A stretch of DNA of 64,000 nt from Mycolicibacterium sp. CBMA 234 (lineage in GTDB: Bacteria; Actinomycetota; Actinomycetes; Mycobacteriales; Mycobacteriaceae), in contig NZ_MPKW01000027.1 in NCBI RefSeq assembly GCF_009729415.1, positions 62,001 to 126,000 of the forward strand, given 5' to 3'. Made by a program: the position numbers and the translations under genes. This document shows positions 42,316 through 51,377 of this stretch, piece after piece. The stretch's first letter is position 1, and every line of letters begins with the position of its first letter. Below the pieces are notes generated by a model, which was given only the letters and a program-made list of their open reading frames with translations, was not told where the DNA came from and did not search any database.

Positions 42316-43911
42316 GTGTCATCCGCAGCACTTGAGCAGCCCTATCTGGCCCGTCGGCAGAACTGGACCACCCACCTCGCGCGTCATGCCCTGATGCAGC
42401 CAAACGACACCGCGCTGCGGTTCGTCGGCCAGACGGTCACCTGGGGTGAACTGGACCGACGCGTCACCAAGCTGGCCGGGGCCCTGAGCCGGCGCGGCGT
42501 CGGATTCGGTGACCGGGTGCTGATCCTGATGCTGAACCGTCCCGAATACGTCGAAGCTTTCCTGGCGGCCAACCTCCTCGGCGCCATCGCGGTGCCGGTC
42601 AACTTCCGGATGACGCCGCCCGAGATCGCCTACCTGGTCCGCGACTGCGACCCGAAAGCCGTGATCGCCGAGCAGGTGCTGGCCCCGGTTGCCACAGCGG
42701 TGCGCCAGCTGGAACCGTCGCTGGGCACCGTGATCGTCGCCGGTGCCGACACTGAGGGTGACGTCCTGGGCTACGAGGATGTGCTCGCCGAGGCCGGCGA
42801 CCCGCCGGCGCCCGTTGACATCCCCGAGGATTCGCCCGCGCTGATCATGTACACCTCCGGCACCACCGGGTATCCCAAGGGTGCGGTGCTGACGCACGTC
42901 AACATCATCGGCCAGGGCATGACCGGCCTGTTCACCATCGCGCCGGACATCAACCACGACGTCGGCTTCATCGGCGTGCCGTTCTTCCACATCGCCGGCA
43001 TCGGCAACATGATCGGCGGTCTGCTGCTCGGCCGGCCGACGGTCATCCACCCGCTGGGTGCCTTCGATCCAGGAGCCCTGCTCGACGTGCTGGAGGCTGA
43101 GGGCGTGACGGGAATCTTCCTGGTTCCGGCGCAGTGGCAGGCGGTGTGCGCGGCGCAGCAGGCGCAGCCGCGCAAGGTGAAACTCCGCGTGTTGTCGTGG
43201 GGTGCGGCACCGGCCTCGGACACTCTCCTGAGGGAGATGGCGGCCACGTTCCCCGGTACGCAGATCTTTGCTGCCTTCGGCCAGACCGAAATGTCGCCCG
43301 TGACGTGCATGCTGCTCAGTGAGGACGCGCTGCGGAAGCTGGGTTCGGTCGGCCGGGTCATCCCGACCGTCGCCGCGCGGGTCGTCGACGACAACATGAA
43401 CGACGTTCCGGTCGGCGAAGTAGGGGAGATCGTCTACCGTGCCCCAACTCTCATGGCGGGGTATTGGAACAACCCCACGGCCACCGCCGAGGCATTCGCC
43501 GGCGGGTGGTTCCATTCCGGCGACTTGGTTCGCCAGGATGCCGAGGGTTACATCTGGGTCGTCGACCGTAAAAAGGACATGATTATTTCCGGCGGCGAAA
43601 ATATTTACTGCGCGGAAGTTGAGAACGTTTTGGCCGCGCATCCCGCAATAACGGAGGTCGCGGTGATCGGGCGCCCGCACGAAAAATGGGGTGAAGTGCC
43701 CGTGGCGGTGGTTGCTGTCGCGTCAAGTGCGAACGCTGAGATCGAAAGTGCGCTCACCCTAGCGGATCTCGACGAATTCCTAACTGAAAGACTGGCGCGC
43801 TACAAGCACCCGAAGGCATTGGAAATCGTCGACGCTCTTCCTCGAAATCCATCCGGCAAGGTTCTTAAAACGGAACTCCGCACGCGGTTCGGTGATACAA
43901 GTGTGTCGTAA
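42316..43911 (+). CDS. fadD5: Fatty-acyl-CoA/AMP ligase FadD5
   Basis: 531 residues. Activates fatty or mycolic acids for the mce1 pathway. The AMP-binding P-loop IMYTSGTTGYPKGAV lies near residues 177-191, the A5 motif at FAAFGQTEMSP, A7/A8 at HSGDLVRQDAEGYIWVVDRK, then DMIISGGENIYCAEVEN, and the A10 Lys in PRNPSGKVLKTEL. GTG start follows AGGAG. From residue 418 (position 43567) to the stop the codon choice becomes markedly A/T-ending, unlike the upstream three quarters. First gene of the mce1 operon, as in M. tuberculosis. Confidence 0.94.
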   Translation: MSSAALEQPYLARRQNWTTHLARHALMQPNDTALRFVGQTVTWGELDRRVTKLAGALSRRGVGFGDRVLILMLNRPEYVEAFLAANLLGAIAVPVNFRMTPPEIAYLVRDCDPKAVIAEQVLAPVATAVRQLEPSLGTVIVAGADTEGDVLGYEDVLAEAGDPPAPVDIPEDSPALIMYTSGTTGYPKGAVLTHVNIIGQGMTGLFTIAPDINHDVGFIGVPFFHIAGIGNMIGGLLLGRPTVIHPLGAFDPGALLDVLEAEGVTGIFLVPAQWQAVCAAQQAQPRKVKLRVLSWGAAPASDTLLREMAATFPGTQIFAAFGQTEMSPVTCMLLSEDALRKLGSVGRVIPTVAARVVDDNMNDVPVGEVGEIVYRAPTLMAGYWNNPTATAEAFAGGWFHSGDLVRQDAEGYIWVVDRKKDMIISGGENIYCAEVENVLAAHPAITEVAVIGRPHEKWGEVPVAVVAVASSANAEIESALTLADLDEFLTERLARYKHPKALEIVDALPRNPSGKVLKTELRTRFGDTSVS

Positions 43912-44061
43912 GCGTGGCAAGTGACGTCGCGCTGAGGAATTCGACCACCTGAGTGGAGGGCGGATGGGCCCATGTTTGGTTTGCTGAAATCGAACGCAAT
44001 TATCCCTCAGTTGGGTCACGGGGTACGCGGTGTATCGGGTACTCTCCTGTGGTCCGTCTTA

Positions 44062-44075
44062 CTACTCGGGAGTAG
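44062..44075. promoter_or_regulatory. Short dyad in the fadD5-yrbE1A gap
   Basis: CTACTC-GG-GAGTAG, perfect arms, in the 262-base gap between fadD5 and yrbE1A. The gap may hold an internal promoter, as reported for the M. tuberculosis mce1 operon; this dyad is a candidate operator. A TACTCT (44040-44045) could be a -10. Weak evidence. Confidence 0.3.
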
Positions 44076-44120
44076 CGAGACCGAAATCACTCAGTTTGTG
44101 CTAGGGGCTAAGGAGGGGGC

Positions 44121-44177
44121 GTGCCACGCGTGAAGCCGCGGAACGGCCGTTTTCCGGAAGGGAAGGCTGAGCAGTGA
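44121..44177 (+). CDS. Predicted 18-codon leader ORF coupled to yrbE1A
   Basis: GTG at 44121 is preceded by AAGGAGGGGGC, the strongest Shine-Dalgarno in this gap. The frame reads MPRVKPRNGRFPEGKAEQ and ends with TGA at 44175-44177, overlapping the yrbE1A GTG (44174) as GTGA. It is out of frame with yrbE1A. The overlap is the same type as between mce genes, so the ribosome could re-initiate on yrbE1A. The peptide is basic and has no known family. Candidate only. Confidence 0.4.
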   Translation: MPRVKPRNGRFPEGKAEQ

Positions 44178-44977
44178 CAGCCTCGGACAACTCCCTGGTC
44201 GGTTACTTGAAGGACCAGCTGGACAAGCCACTGACCAAGGTGGGTGGCTTCGTCAAGATGTGCATCTTGACCTTCAAGGCGCTGGTCTCCCGACCGTTCC
44301 AGTGGAAGGAGTTCACCCTTCAGTGCTGGTTCCTGATCCGGGTGGCGTTCCTGCCCACGCTTGCGGTCTCCATCCCGCTGACGGTGCTCATCATCTTCAC
44401 GCTGAACATCCTGCTTGCGGAGTTCGGCGCGGCTGACGTCTCCGGCGCCGGTGCCGCCCTGGGTGCTGTCACCCAGCTGGGCCCGCTTGTGACGGTGCTG
44501 GTGGTCGCCGGCGCGGGGTCGACGGCCATCTGCGCCGACCTCGGCGCCCGGACCGTCCGTGAAGAGATCGACGCCATGGAGGTGCTCGGCATCGACCCCA
44601 TCGAGCGCCTGGTGGTGCCCCGTGTGGTCGCCTCCACGTTCGTCGCCTTCATGCTCAACGGCGCGGTCATCATCATCGGTCTGGTCGGTGGCTACTTCTT
44701 CGGTGTGTACATCCAGAACGTCAACGCCGGCGCCTATGTCTCCACCCTGACCCTGCTGACCGGCTTCCCCGAGGTCGTGATCTCGGTGCTCAAGGCCACG
44801 ATCTTCGGTCTGATTGCCGGGCTGGTCGGCTGCTACCGCGGCCTGACCGTCGCGGGCGGCTCGAAGGGTGTCGGCACCGCGGTGAACGAAACGCTGGTGC
44901 TCTGTGTCATCGCGCTGTTCGGCGTGAACGTGGTGCTCACCACGATTGGTGTCAAATTCGGAACGCAGGCTGGGTAG
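44174..44977 (+). CDS. yrbE1A: MlaE-type permease YrbE1A
   Basis: 267 residues, five or six membrane helices. Permease component of the Mce1 lipid importer, working with YrbE1B and an MlaF-type ATPase encoded elsewhere. The cytoplasmic coupling loop motif REEIDAMEVLGIDPIERLV is the family signature and GAGSTAICADLGARTV precedes it. GTG start at 44174 with GGAAGG upstream. The chosen start fits the M. tuberculosis protein N-terminus (conserved VGGFVKMCILTFKAL). Confidence 0.95.
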   Translation: MTASDNSLVGYLKDQLDKPLTKVGGFVKMCILTFKALVSRPFQWKEFTLQCWFLIRVAFLPTLAVSIPLTVLIIFTLNILLAEFGAADVSGAGAALGAVTQLGPLVTVLVVAGAGSTAICADLGARTVREEIDAMEVLGIDPIERLVVPRVVASTFVAFMLNGAVIIIGLVGGYFFGVYIQNVNAGAYVSTLTLLTGFPEVVISVLKATIFGLIAGLVGCYRGLTVAGGSKGVGTAVNETLVLCVIALFGVNVVLTTIGVKFGTQAG

Positions 44978-44981
44978 CGGT

Positions 44982-45851
44982 ATGAGTACATCGACAGTTC
45001 TGCGAGGGCGGTTCCCGCGGGCCTTCTCTAAGGTCGCCGATATCGCCGCGGCGCCGGCCCGCTTGTTCGACAGCCTCGGTCACGTCGCAGTCTTCGTGGT
45101 CACGGCCGTCGCGCACATCCCCCACGCGCTCCGCTACTACCGCAAAGAGGTCCTGCGGCTGATCGCTGAGGTCGGCATGGGCACGGGCGCCATGGCCGTC
45201 ATCGGCGGCACGGTGGCCATCATCGGCTTCGTCACCCTGGCCGCCGGCTCACTGATCGCCATCCAGGGCTTCGCGTCCCTGGGCAACATCGGTGTCGCCG
45301 CCTTCACCGGCTTCTTCGCCGCCCTGGCGAACATCCGCGTCGTCGCGCCGGTGGTCACCGGCCAGGCGCTGGCCGCGACCGTCGGCGCCGGCGCCACCGC
45401 CGAGCTCGGCGCCATGCGCATCAGCGAGGAAGTCGACGCCCTCGAAGTCATGGGTGTGAAGTCGCTGTCGTTCCTGGTGTCGACGCGGCTGATCGCCGGC
45501 ATGGTGGTCATCGTCCCGCTGTACGCGATGGCGATCCTGCTCTCGTTCCTGTCCGCGCAGCTGGTCACCACGCTGTTCTACGGCCAGTCGGTGGGTACCT
45601 ACGAGCACTACTTCCACACGTTCCTGCGCGTCGACGACGTGATGTGGTCCTTCCTCGAGGTCATCATCATGTCCGTGGTCGTCCTCCTCAACCACGCCTA
45701 CTTCGGCTACTACGCCAGCGGCGGTGCCGTCGGCGTGGGTGAGGCCGTTGGCCGCTCGATGCGTACGTCACTGATCTCGATCGTCACGGTCGTCCTGCTC
45801 TTCTCGTTGGCGCTGTACGGCACCGACCCGAACTTCAACCTGACGGTGTAG
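44982..45851 (+). CDS. yrbE1B: MlaE-type permease YrbE1B
   Basis: 289 residues, the second permease of Mce1. Coupling-loop motif SEEVDALEVMGVKSLSFLV and GATAELGAMRI are present. The N-terminus is longer than in YrbE1A and somewhat basic (VLRGRFPRAFSKVADIAAAP). ATG at 44982, four bases after the yrbE1A stop; the frame extends upstream into yrbE1A but that is overlap only. Followed by mce1A five bases on. Confidence 0.95.
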   Translation: MSTSTVLRGRFPRAFSKVADIAAAPARLFDSLGHVAVFVVTAVAHIPHALRYYRKEVLRLIAEVGMGTGAMAVIGGTVAIIGFVTLAAGSLIAIQGFASLGNIGVAAFTGFFAALANIRVVAPVVTGQALAATVGAGATAELGAMRISEEVDALEVMGVKSLSFLVSTRLIAGMVVIVPLYAMAILLSFLSAQLVTTLFYGQSVGTYEHYFHTFLRVDDVMWSFLEVIIMSVVVLLNHAYFGYYASGGAVGVGEAVGRSMRTSLISIVTVVLLFSLALYGTDPNFNLTV

Positions 45852-45855
45852 TGCG

Positions 45856-47136
45856 ATGACGAATTCTGATCAGCCGCCCGTCGCCGAGGGCCAGGTCCAC
45901 GCCCCCCTCAACCAAGACCGCACCCCGCCGTACAAGATCGCCGGCGCGATCCTTGGGTTGGTCACCGCCGTGGTGTTGGTGCTCGTCTGGGCCCAGTTCC
46001 GTGGGTACTTCGACACCAAGGCCCAGCTCTACGTCCTGACCCCGCGGTCCGGGCTGTCCATGGATGTCGGATCGAAGGCCACCTACAACGGCGTGCCCAT
46101 CGGCCGCGTCAAGGAGATTCAGGTCGTCGGCCATCCGGGCGAGAAGCCGGAAGCCCGGCTGGTGCTCAACGTCGACCCGCAGTACCTGAACCTGCTGCCC
46201 AAGAACGTCGACGTGAAGCTGCTGGCCACCACGGCCTTCGGCAACAAGTACGTCTCGTTCACCTCGCCGTCGAACCCGGAGGCGCAGCGCCTGCGGGGCG
46301 GCGACCAGATCAACGTCTCGCACTGCTCCCCGCCGACGCCGCCGACCGCGTGTGTCACCACGGAGTTCAACACGCTGTTCGAGACCATCACCGCGATCTC
46401 CGAGCAGGTCGACCCGATCAAGCTGAACGAGACGCTGACGGCCGCGGCCCAGGCGCTCGACGGCCTGGGTGACAAGTTCGGTCAGTCGCTGGTCAACGGC
46501 AACACGATCCTGACCGATTTGAACCAGCGGATGCCGACGTTCCGGCATGACACGAAGTCGCTCGCCGACCTGACCGAGGTGTACGCCAAGGCGTCCCCCG
46601 ATCTGTGGGACGGCCTGAAGAACCTCGTGACCACCGAGCACACCCTCAACGATCAGCGCGGCAATATCGACCAGGCGCTGATGTCGGCGGTCGGGTTCGG
46701 CAACACCGGTGGCGACATCTTCGAGCGCGGCGGCCCGTACCTGGTCCGCGGCGCGCAGGATCTGCTGCCGACCTCGGCCCTGCTGGACAAGTACAGCCCT
46801 GAGCTCGACTGCCTGTTCCGTGGGTTTGCTGCCGGCGCTCCGGCTGCGGCCAAGGGACTCGGTGGTAACGGCTACTCGCTGGTGACCCACACCGAACTCG
46901 TCGGTGCGGCAAACCAGTACGTCTACCCGGACAACCTTCCGCGGATCAACGCCTCCGGTGGTCCGATGGGGCGGCCGGGTTGCTGGACGGTCACCAAGGA
47001 CATCCTCCCGATGCCCTACATGGTGATGGACACGGGCGCGTCGATCGCGCCGTACAACCACTTCGGTCTCGGGTCGCCGTTCGCGTCCGAATACGTCTGG
47101 GGTCGTCAAGACGGGGAGAACACGATCAACCCATGA
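45856..47136 (+). CDS. mce1A: MCE-family lipid-binding subunit Mce1A
   Basis: 426 residues. A cytoplasmic tail and one membrane helix (KIAGAILGLVTAVVLVLVWA) precede the MCE/MlaD domain (AQLYVLTPRSGLSMDVGSKA, GVPIGRVKEIQVVG, TTAFGNKYVSFTSP). A long helical region follows (ITAISEQVDPIKLNETLTAA to about residue 340). Paired cysteines SHCSPPTPPTACVTT lie just after the MCE domain. Mce1A-F form the hexameric periplasmic lipid tunnel feeding YrbE1AB. ATG at 45856, five bases after yrbE1B; its stop overlaps the mce1B ATG (ATGA). Confidence 0.95.
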   Translation: MTNSDQPPVAEGQVHAPLNQDRTPPYKIAGAILGLVTAVVLVLVWAQFRGYFDTKAQLYVLTPRSGLSMDVGSKATYNGVPIGRVKEIQVVGHPGEKPEARLVLNVDPQYLNLLPKNVDVKLLATTAFGNKYVSFTSPSNPEAQRLRGGDQINVSHCSPPTPPTACVTTEFNTLFETITAISEQVDPIKLNETLTAAAQALDGLGDKFGQSLVNGNTILTDLNQRMPTFRHDTKSLADLTEVYAKASPDLWDGLKNLVTTEHTLNDQRGNIDQALMSAVGFGNTGGDIFERGGPYLVRGAQDLLPTSALLDKYSPELDCLFRGFAAGAPAAAKGLGGNGYSLVTHTELVGAANQYVYPDNLPRINASGGPMGRPGCWTVTKDILPMPYMVMDTGASIAPYNHFGLGSPFASEYVWGRQDGENTINP

Positions 47137-48161
47137 GTATCAAGGGCACGGCGGTCAAACTCGCCATCTTCTCCGCGGTCCTGTTGGCCTTCACGGCAGG
47201 CATCTTCATCGTGTTCGGTCAGTTCCGGTTCAGCCGGAACAACGAGTATTACGCGATCTTCAACAACACCAGTGGCCTCAAGGCCGATCAGTTCGTGCGT
47301 GCCTTCGGTGTCGAGGTCGGCAAGGTCACCGACGTCGAGCTGATCCCGGGTGGCAAGGTGCGGGTGCATTTCAACGTCGACAAGTCGGTACCGCTGTTTC
47401 AGCAGACCTCGGCGCACATCCGCTACCTCGACCTGCTCGGCAACCGGTTCCTGGACCTCGACCGGGGTGACAGCAATCAGATCCTGCCGCCCGGTGGCAC
47501 CATCCCGGTCGAACGGACCGAGCCCGCGCTGGACCTGGACGCCCTGGTTGGTGGCTTCCGGCCGCTGTTCCGCTCGTTGGATCCGCAGAAGGTCAACACC
47601 ATCGCCTCGTCGATCGTGACGATCTTCCAGGGCGAGGGCGGCACCATCAACAACATCCTCGACCAGACGGCGCAATTCACGTCGACCGTCGGTGAGCAGG
47701 ACCAGGCCATCGGCGAGGTGATCAAGAACCTCAACACGGTGCTGGGCACCACGGTCAAGCACCAGAAGCAGTTCGACGACACGATCAAGAACTTCGAGGC
47801 GCTGGTCACTGGGCTGAAGAACCGTGCCGACCCGATCGCCGACTCGGTGGCCAACATCAGCAACGCCGCCGGTTCGCTCGGTGACCTGCTGGGTGACAAC
47901 CGGCCGCTGCTGCACGACACCCTCGGCTACACGGAGACGACGCTCCAGTCGCTGGTCGACCAGAAGGAACAGCTCAACGACACCTTGCAGAAGGTGCCGC
48001 AGGCGCTGAAGATTCTCGGCCGCTCTGGCGGTGTTTACGGTGACTTCTTCAACTTCTACGTCTGCGACATCGAGTTGAAGATGAACGGTTTGCAGCCGGG
48101 TGGTCCGGTACGCACGGTCAAGCTCACAAACCAGCCGTCCGGAAGGTGCACGCCGAAGTGA
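47133..48161 (+). CDS. mce1B: MCE-family subunit Mce1B
   Basis: 342 residues, shortest of the six as usual. Membrane helix (LAIFSAVLLAFTAGIFIVFG), then the MCE domain (YYAIFNNTSGLKADQFVRAF; VGKVTDVELIPGGKVRVHF; LLGNRFLDLDRGDS). The helical domain has the typical IGEVIKNLNTVLGTTVKHQK. C-terminal Cys pairs: FYVCDIELKMNG and SGRCTPK. ATG at 47133 overlaps the mce1A stop; longer upstream frames are within mce1A. Confidence 0.95.
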   Translation: MSIKGTAVKLAIFSAVLLAFTAGIFIVFGQFRFSRNNEYYAIFNNTSGLKADQFVRAFGVEVGKVTDVELIPGGKVRVHFNVDKSVPLFQQTSAHIRYLDLLGNRFLDLDRGDSNQILPPGGTIPVERTEPALDLDALVGGFRPLFRSLDPQKVNTIASSIVTIFQGEGGTINNILDQTAQFTSTVGEQDQAIGEVIKNLNTVLGTTVKHQKQFDDTIKNFEALVTGLKNRADPIADSVANISNAAGSLGDLLGDNRPLLHDTLGYTETTLQSLVDQKEQLNDTLQKVPQALKILGRSGGVYGDFFNFYVCDIELKMNGLQPGGPVRTVKLTNQPSGRCTPK

Positions 48162-49735
48162 GGACCATAGAGGGATCCGACCGGGTCCGCAGGGGCATGA
48201 TGGGCCTGGCCGCCGTCGCGCTGGTGACAGCGGTCGGCGCGTCCGTCACCACCGTGCCGATGCTCTTCGCGGCGCCGACCTATTACGGCCAGTTCAGTGA
48301 TACCGGCGGGCTCACCGTCGGCGACTTCGTCCGCATCGACGGTGTGAACGTCGGCCAGGTCAAGACGATGGACATCGACCGCGACAAGGTGATCATCGGT
48401 TTCCAGATCGGGCACAACACCATCGGTTCGGACAGCCGCGCGCTGATCAAGACCGAGACCATCCTTGGCCGCAAGGCCATCGAGATCGAGCCCAAGGGCA
48501 CCCACAAGTTGGCGCCGAAGGGCGTCCTGCCGCTGGGACAGACGTCCACGCCGTACCAGATTTACGACGCGATCTTCGATGTCACCCGCGCCTCGCAGGG
48601 CTGGGACACGAAGACCATCAAGGACTCGCTGAACGTGCTGTCCGAGACCGCGGACCAGACGTCGCCGCACCTGACCGCCGCGCTCGAAGGCGTACAGAAG
48701 TTGTCGGACACCATCGGCAAGCGTGATGACCAGGTCCGGGCGCTGCTGGGCAACGCCAACAAGATCGCCACGATCCTCGGCGACCGCAGTGGTCAGATCA
48801 ATGCTCTGCTGGTCAACGCTCAGACGTTGCTGCATGCCCTGAACCAGCGCGGCGAGGCCATCAGCCTGCTGCTGGAGCGGGTCTCCAAGGTGTCGCACCA
48901 ACTGCAGGCGACCATCGACGAGAACCCGAACATCAACCACGTTCTCGAGCAGCTCAAGACCGTCGGCGACATTCTCGTCGCCCGCAAGCAAGACTTGGCC
49001 GACACGCTGGTGTCGGCGGGCAAGTTCGTGGCCTCGCTGTCGGAGGCCATCGCGTCGGGCCCGTACTTCAAGGTCCTGGTCGAGAACATCCTGCCGCCGC
49101 AGCTGATGCAGCCGTTCGTGGACGCCGCGTTCAAGAAGCGTGGCCTGAACCCCGAAGACTTCTGGCGCAGCGCTGGTCTGCCCGAGGCGCAATGGCCGGA
49201 TCCGAACGGTTCCCGGTTCGCCAACGGTGCACCGCCGCCGGCCCCGCCGAAGCTGGAGGGCACCCCGGAGCATCCCGGACCCGCCGTGCCTCCGGGCTCG
49301 CCGTGCTCGTACACGCCGGGTGCCGGTGCCGACCCGTCGCCGGCCGACCCGCTGCCGTGTTCACACCTGGGCGTGGGCCCGTTCGGGGACAACCCGTACG
49401 GCGACAACTACGGCGCGCCGAATGTTATTGCGTCACAACCGAACCCGGCCGGTGTGCCCACCGGCCCGGGTGTGCCGTCGGCCGCCTTCCCGGGTCAGCC
49501 GGCACAGGGCCTGCCCGGTACTCCGGTGCCGCTGCCGCCCGCACCCGTCGGTGCCCGGACGGTTCCGCTGACGCCGCAGCCCGGTGACAACGACATCGCG
49601 CCCGGGTTCGCTCCGATTCCCGGCCCGCTGAACGCGCCGCCTGCGCCGCCAGGGCCTGGGCCCGACGCCGGTCCGGTCGGTACGCCGCCGCTGCCGGGCA
49701 ACCCGCCGTTCCTCCCGCCTGGGTCGCAAGGATAG
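48158..49735 (+). CDS. mce1C: MCE-family subunit Mce1C with Pro-rich tail
   Basis: 525 residues. Membrane helix (LAAVALVTAVGASVTTVPML), MCE domain (YYGQFSDTGGLTVGDFVRID; VNVGQVKTMDID; ILGRKAIEIEPKG), helical domain with LNVLSETADQTSPHLTAALE. From residue ~355 a Pro/Gly-rich tail takes over (GAPPPAPPKLEGTPEHPGP, then LPPAPVGARTVPL, PLNAPPAPPGPGPD), probably extended through the periplasm. GTG at 48158 overlaps the mce1B stop (GTGA) and yields MRTIEGSDR, similar to the M. tuberculosis start. Confidence 0.94.
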   Translation: MRTIEGSDRVRRGMMGLAAVALVTAVGASVTTVPMLFAAPTYYGQFSDTGGLTVGDFVRIDGVNVGQVKTMDIDRDKVIIGFQIGHNTIGSDSRALIKTETILGRKAIEIEPKGTHKLAPKGVLPLGQTSTPYQIYDAIFDVTRASQGWDTKTIKDSLNVLSETADQTSPHLTAALEGVQKLSDTIGKRDDQVRALLGNANKIATILGDRSGQINALLVNAQTLLHALNQRGEAISLLLERVSKVSHQLQATIDENPNINHVLEQLKTVGDILVARKQDLADTLVSAGKFVASLSEAIASGPYFKVLVENILPPQLMQPFVDAAFKKRGLNPEDFWRSAGLPEAQWPDPNGSRFANGAPPPAPPKLEGTPEHPGPAVPPGSPCSYTPGAGADPSPADPLPCSHLGVGPFGDNPYGDNYGAPNVIASQPNPAGVPTGPGVPSAAFPGQPAQGLPGTPVPLPPAPVGARTVPLTPQPGDNDIAPGFAPIPGPLNAPPAPPGPGPDAGPVGTPPLPGNPPFLPPGSQG

Positions 49736-49745
49736 GGCCGCCACG

Positions 49746-51377
49746 ATGTCGACTGTTTTCAGTATCCGAAACATCAAGAAGCCGAACCTGTCTCGCGGGA
49801 CACTCATCGGCGGTGCCATTGCGCTTGTGGCGATCATTGCCGTGGGCTTCTTCGGCCTGCAGCTGTACCGCAAGGTCACGACGACGACGGTGACGGCGTA
49901 CTTCCCTGAGGTGCTCGCGTTGTACCCGGGCGACAAGATCCTGATCATGGGCGTCGAGGTCGGGGCCATCGACACTTTGGAGACGGCGCCCGACGGCAAG
50001 ATGAAGGTCGTCTTCCATTACTCGAGCAAGTACAAGGTGCCGGAGAACGCGTCGGCATCGGTGCTGAACCCGAGCCTGGTGGCGTCGCGCGTCATCCAGC
50101 TGTCCCCGCCGTACACCGGTGGGCCAGTGATGAAGGACGGCGCCGTCATCCCCATCGAGCGGACCCAGATTCCGATCGAGTACGACGAGCTGCGCAACCA
50201 GCTGACCCGCATCCTCGCTGAGCTGGGTCCGACCAAGGAACAGCCCAGGGGTCCGTTCGGCGACATCATCAACTCGTTCGCGGACGGTTTCGAGGGCAAG
50301 GGCGCGCAGATCAACAAGACCCTCAAGGGTCTGTCCGATGCGGTGAACACCCTGAACCAGGGCCGCGGCGACTTCATCCAGGTGATCAAGAGCCTGGCGG
50401 TGTTCGTTACCGCGCTGCACAAGAGCGACCAGCAGTTCATGGCGCTGAACAACGACCTGGCCTCCTTCACCAACAAGTTCACCAACACCGATCAGGAACT
50501 GGCGAACGCGCTCAAGGACCTGAACCAGGTGATGGGGACCACCCGCAAGTTCCTGGACAAGAACGGCAGCGTGCTCGCGCACGACATCAACGACGTGTCG
50601 GAAGCGACGACGGCCATCCTGCAGCCGGAGCCGCGCGACGGTTTGGAGCGGGCGTTGCACGCCTATCCGAACTTCCTGGCCAACCTGGAGAACATTTATT
50701 CGCCGGCCACCGGCGGTCTGATCGCCTCGGGCATCCTGCCGGGTCTGACGAGCTACTCGAACCCGCTGCAGTTCATCTGCAGCTCGATCCAGGCCGGCAG
50801 CCGGTTGGGCTACCAGGATTCTGCGGAGCTGTGCGCGCAGTACCTGGCGCCGATCATGGACGCGATCAAGTTCAACTTCCTGCCGTTCGGCATCAACATG
50901 GCGACCACCGCCATGACGCTGCCGAAGCTGGTGACCTACTCGGACCCCAGGCTCCAGCCGCCGGCCGGGTTCAAGGACACCACGGTCCCCGGTGTGTTCT
51001 CGCGGGATACCCCGTGGTCGCACGGCCAGCACGAAGCGGGCTGGGTCACCGCTCCCGGCATGCAGGGACTCAAGGTCGGTCAGTCGACACAGGACCTGCT
51101 GACCCCGGAGTCGCTGGCTGAGCTCATGGGCGGACCGGACATCGTCCCGCCGACGGGTGGCCAGACCATGAGCGGGCCGCCGGATGCCTACAACGAGAAC
51201 AGCCCGCTGCCCCCGCCGTGGTACGTGCAGCCAGGTCCGGTTTCGCCGCCGCGGCCGGGCAATGACCCGAGCCCGATGGTTGCCATGGCACCTGGGCCTG
51301 CCCCCGGGCCCGCACCGGGACCGGCGCCTGCGCCGGCACCTGGACCCGCACTTCCTGCTGAAGTTGGAGGCCAGTGA
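49746..51377 (+). CDS. mce1D: MCE-family subunit Mce1D with repetitive Pro/Ala tail
   Basis: 543 residues. Membrane helix (GTLIGGAIALVAIIAVGFFG), MCE domain (VTAYFPEVLALYPGDKILIM; GAIDTLETAPDGKMKVVF; LVASRVIQLSPPYTGG), long helical domain (GAQINKTLKGLSDAVNTLNQ; NNDLASFTNKFTNTDQELAN). It ends in a low-complexity tail of PGPAPGPAP-type repeats (positions about 51290-51355). ATG at 49746 is 10 bases after the mce1C stop. Confidence 0.95.
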   Translation: MSTVFSIRNIKKPNLSRGTLIGGAIALVAIIAVGFFGLQLYRKVTTTTVTAYFPEVLALYPGDKILIMGVEVGAIDTLETAPDGKMKVVFHYSSKYKVPENASASVLNPSLVASRVIQLSPPYTGGPVMKDGAVIPIERTQIPIEYDELRNQLTRILAELGPTKEQPRGPFGDIINSFADGFEGKGAQINKTLKGLSDAVNTLNQGRGDFIQVIKSLAVFVTALHKSDQQFMALNNDLASFTNKFTNTDQELANALKDLNQVMGTTRKFLDKNGSVLAHDINDVSEATTAILQPEPRDGLERALHAYPNFLANLENIYSPATGGLIASGILPGLTSYSNPLQFICSSIQAGSRLGYQDSAELCAQYLAPIMDAIKFNFLPFGINMATTAMTLPKLVTYSDPRLQPPAGFKDTTVPGVFSRDTPWSHGQHEAGWVTAPGMQGLKVGQSTQDLLTPESLAELMGGPDIVPPTGGQTMSGPPDAYNENSPLPPPWYVQPGPVSPPRPGNDPSPMVAMAPGPAPGPAPGPAPAPAPGPALPAEVGGQ

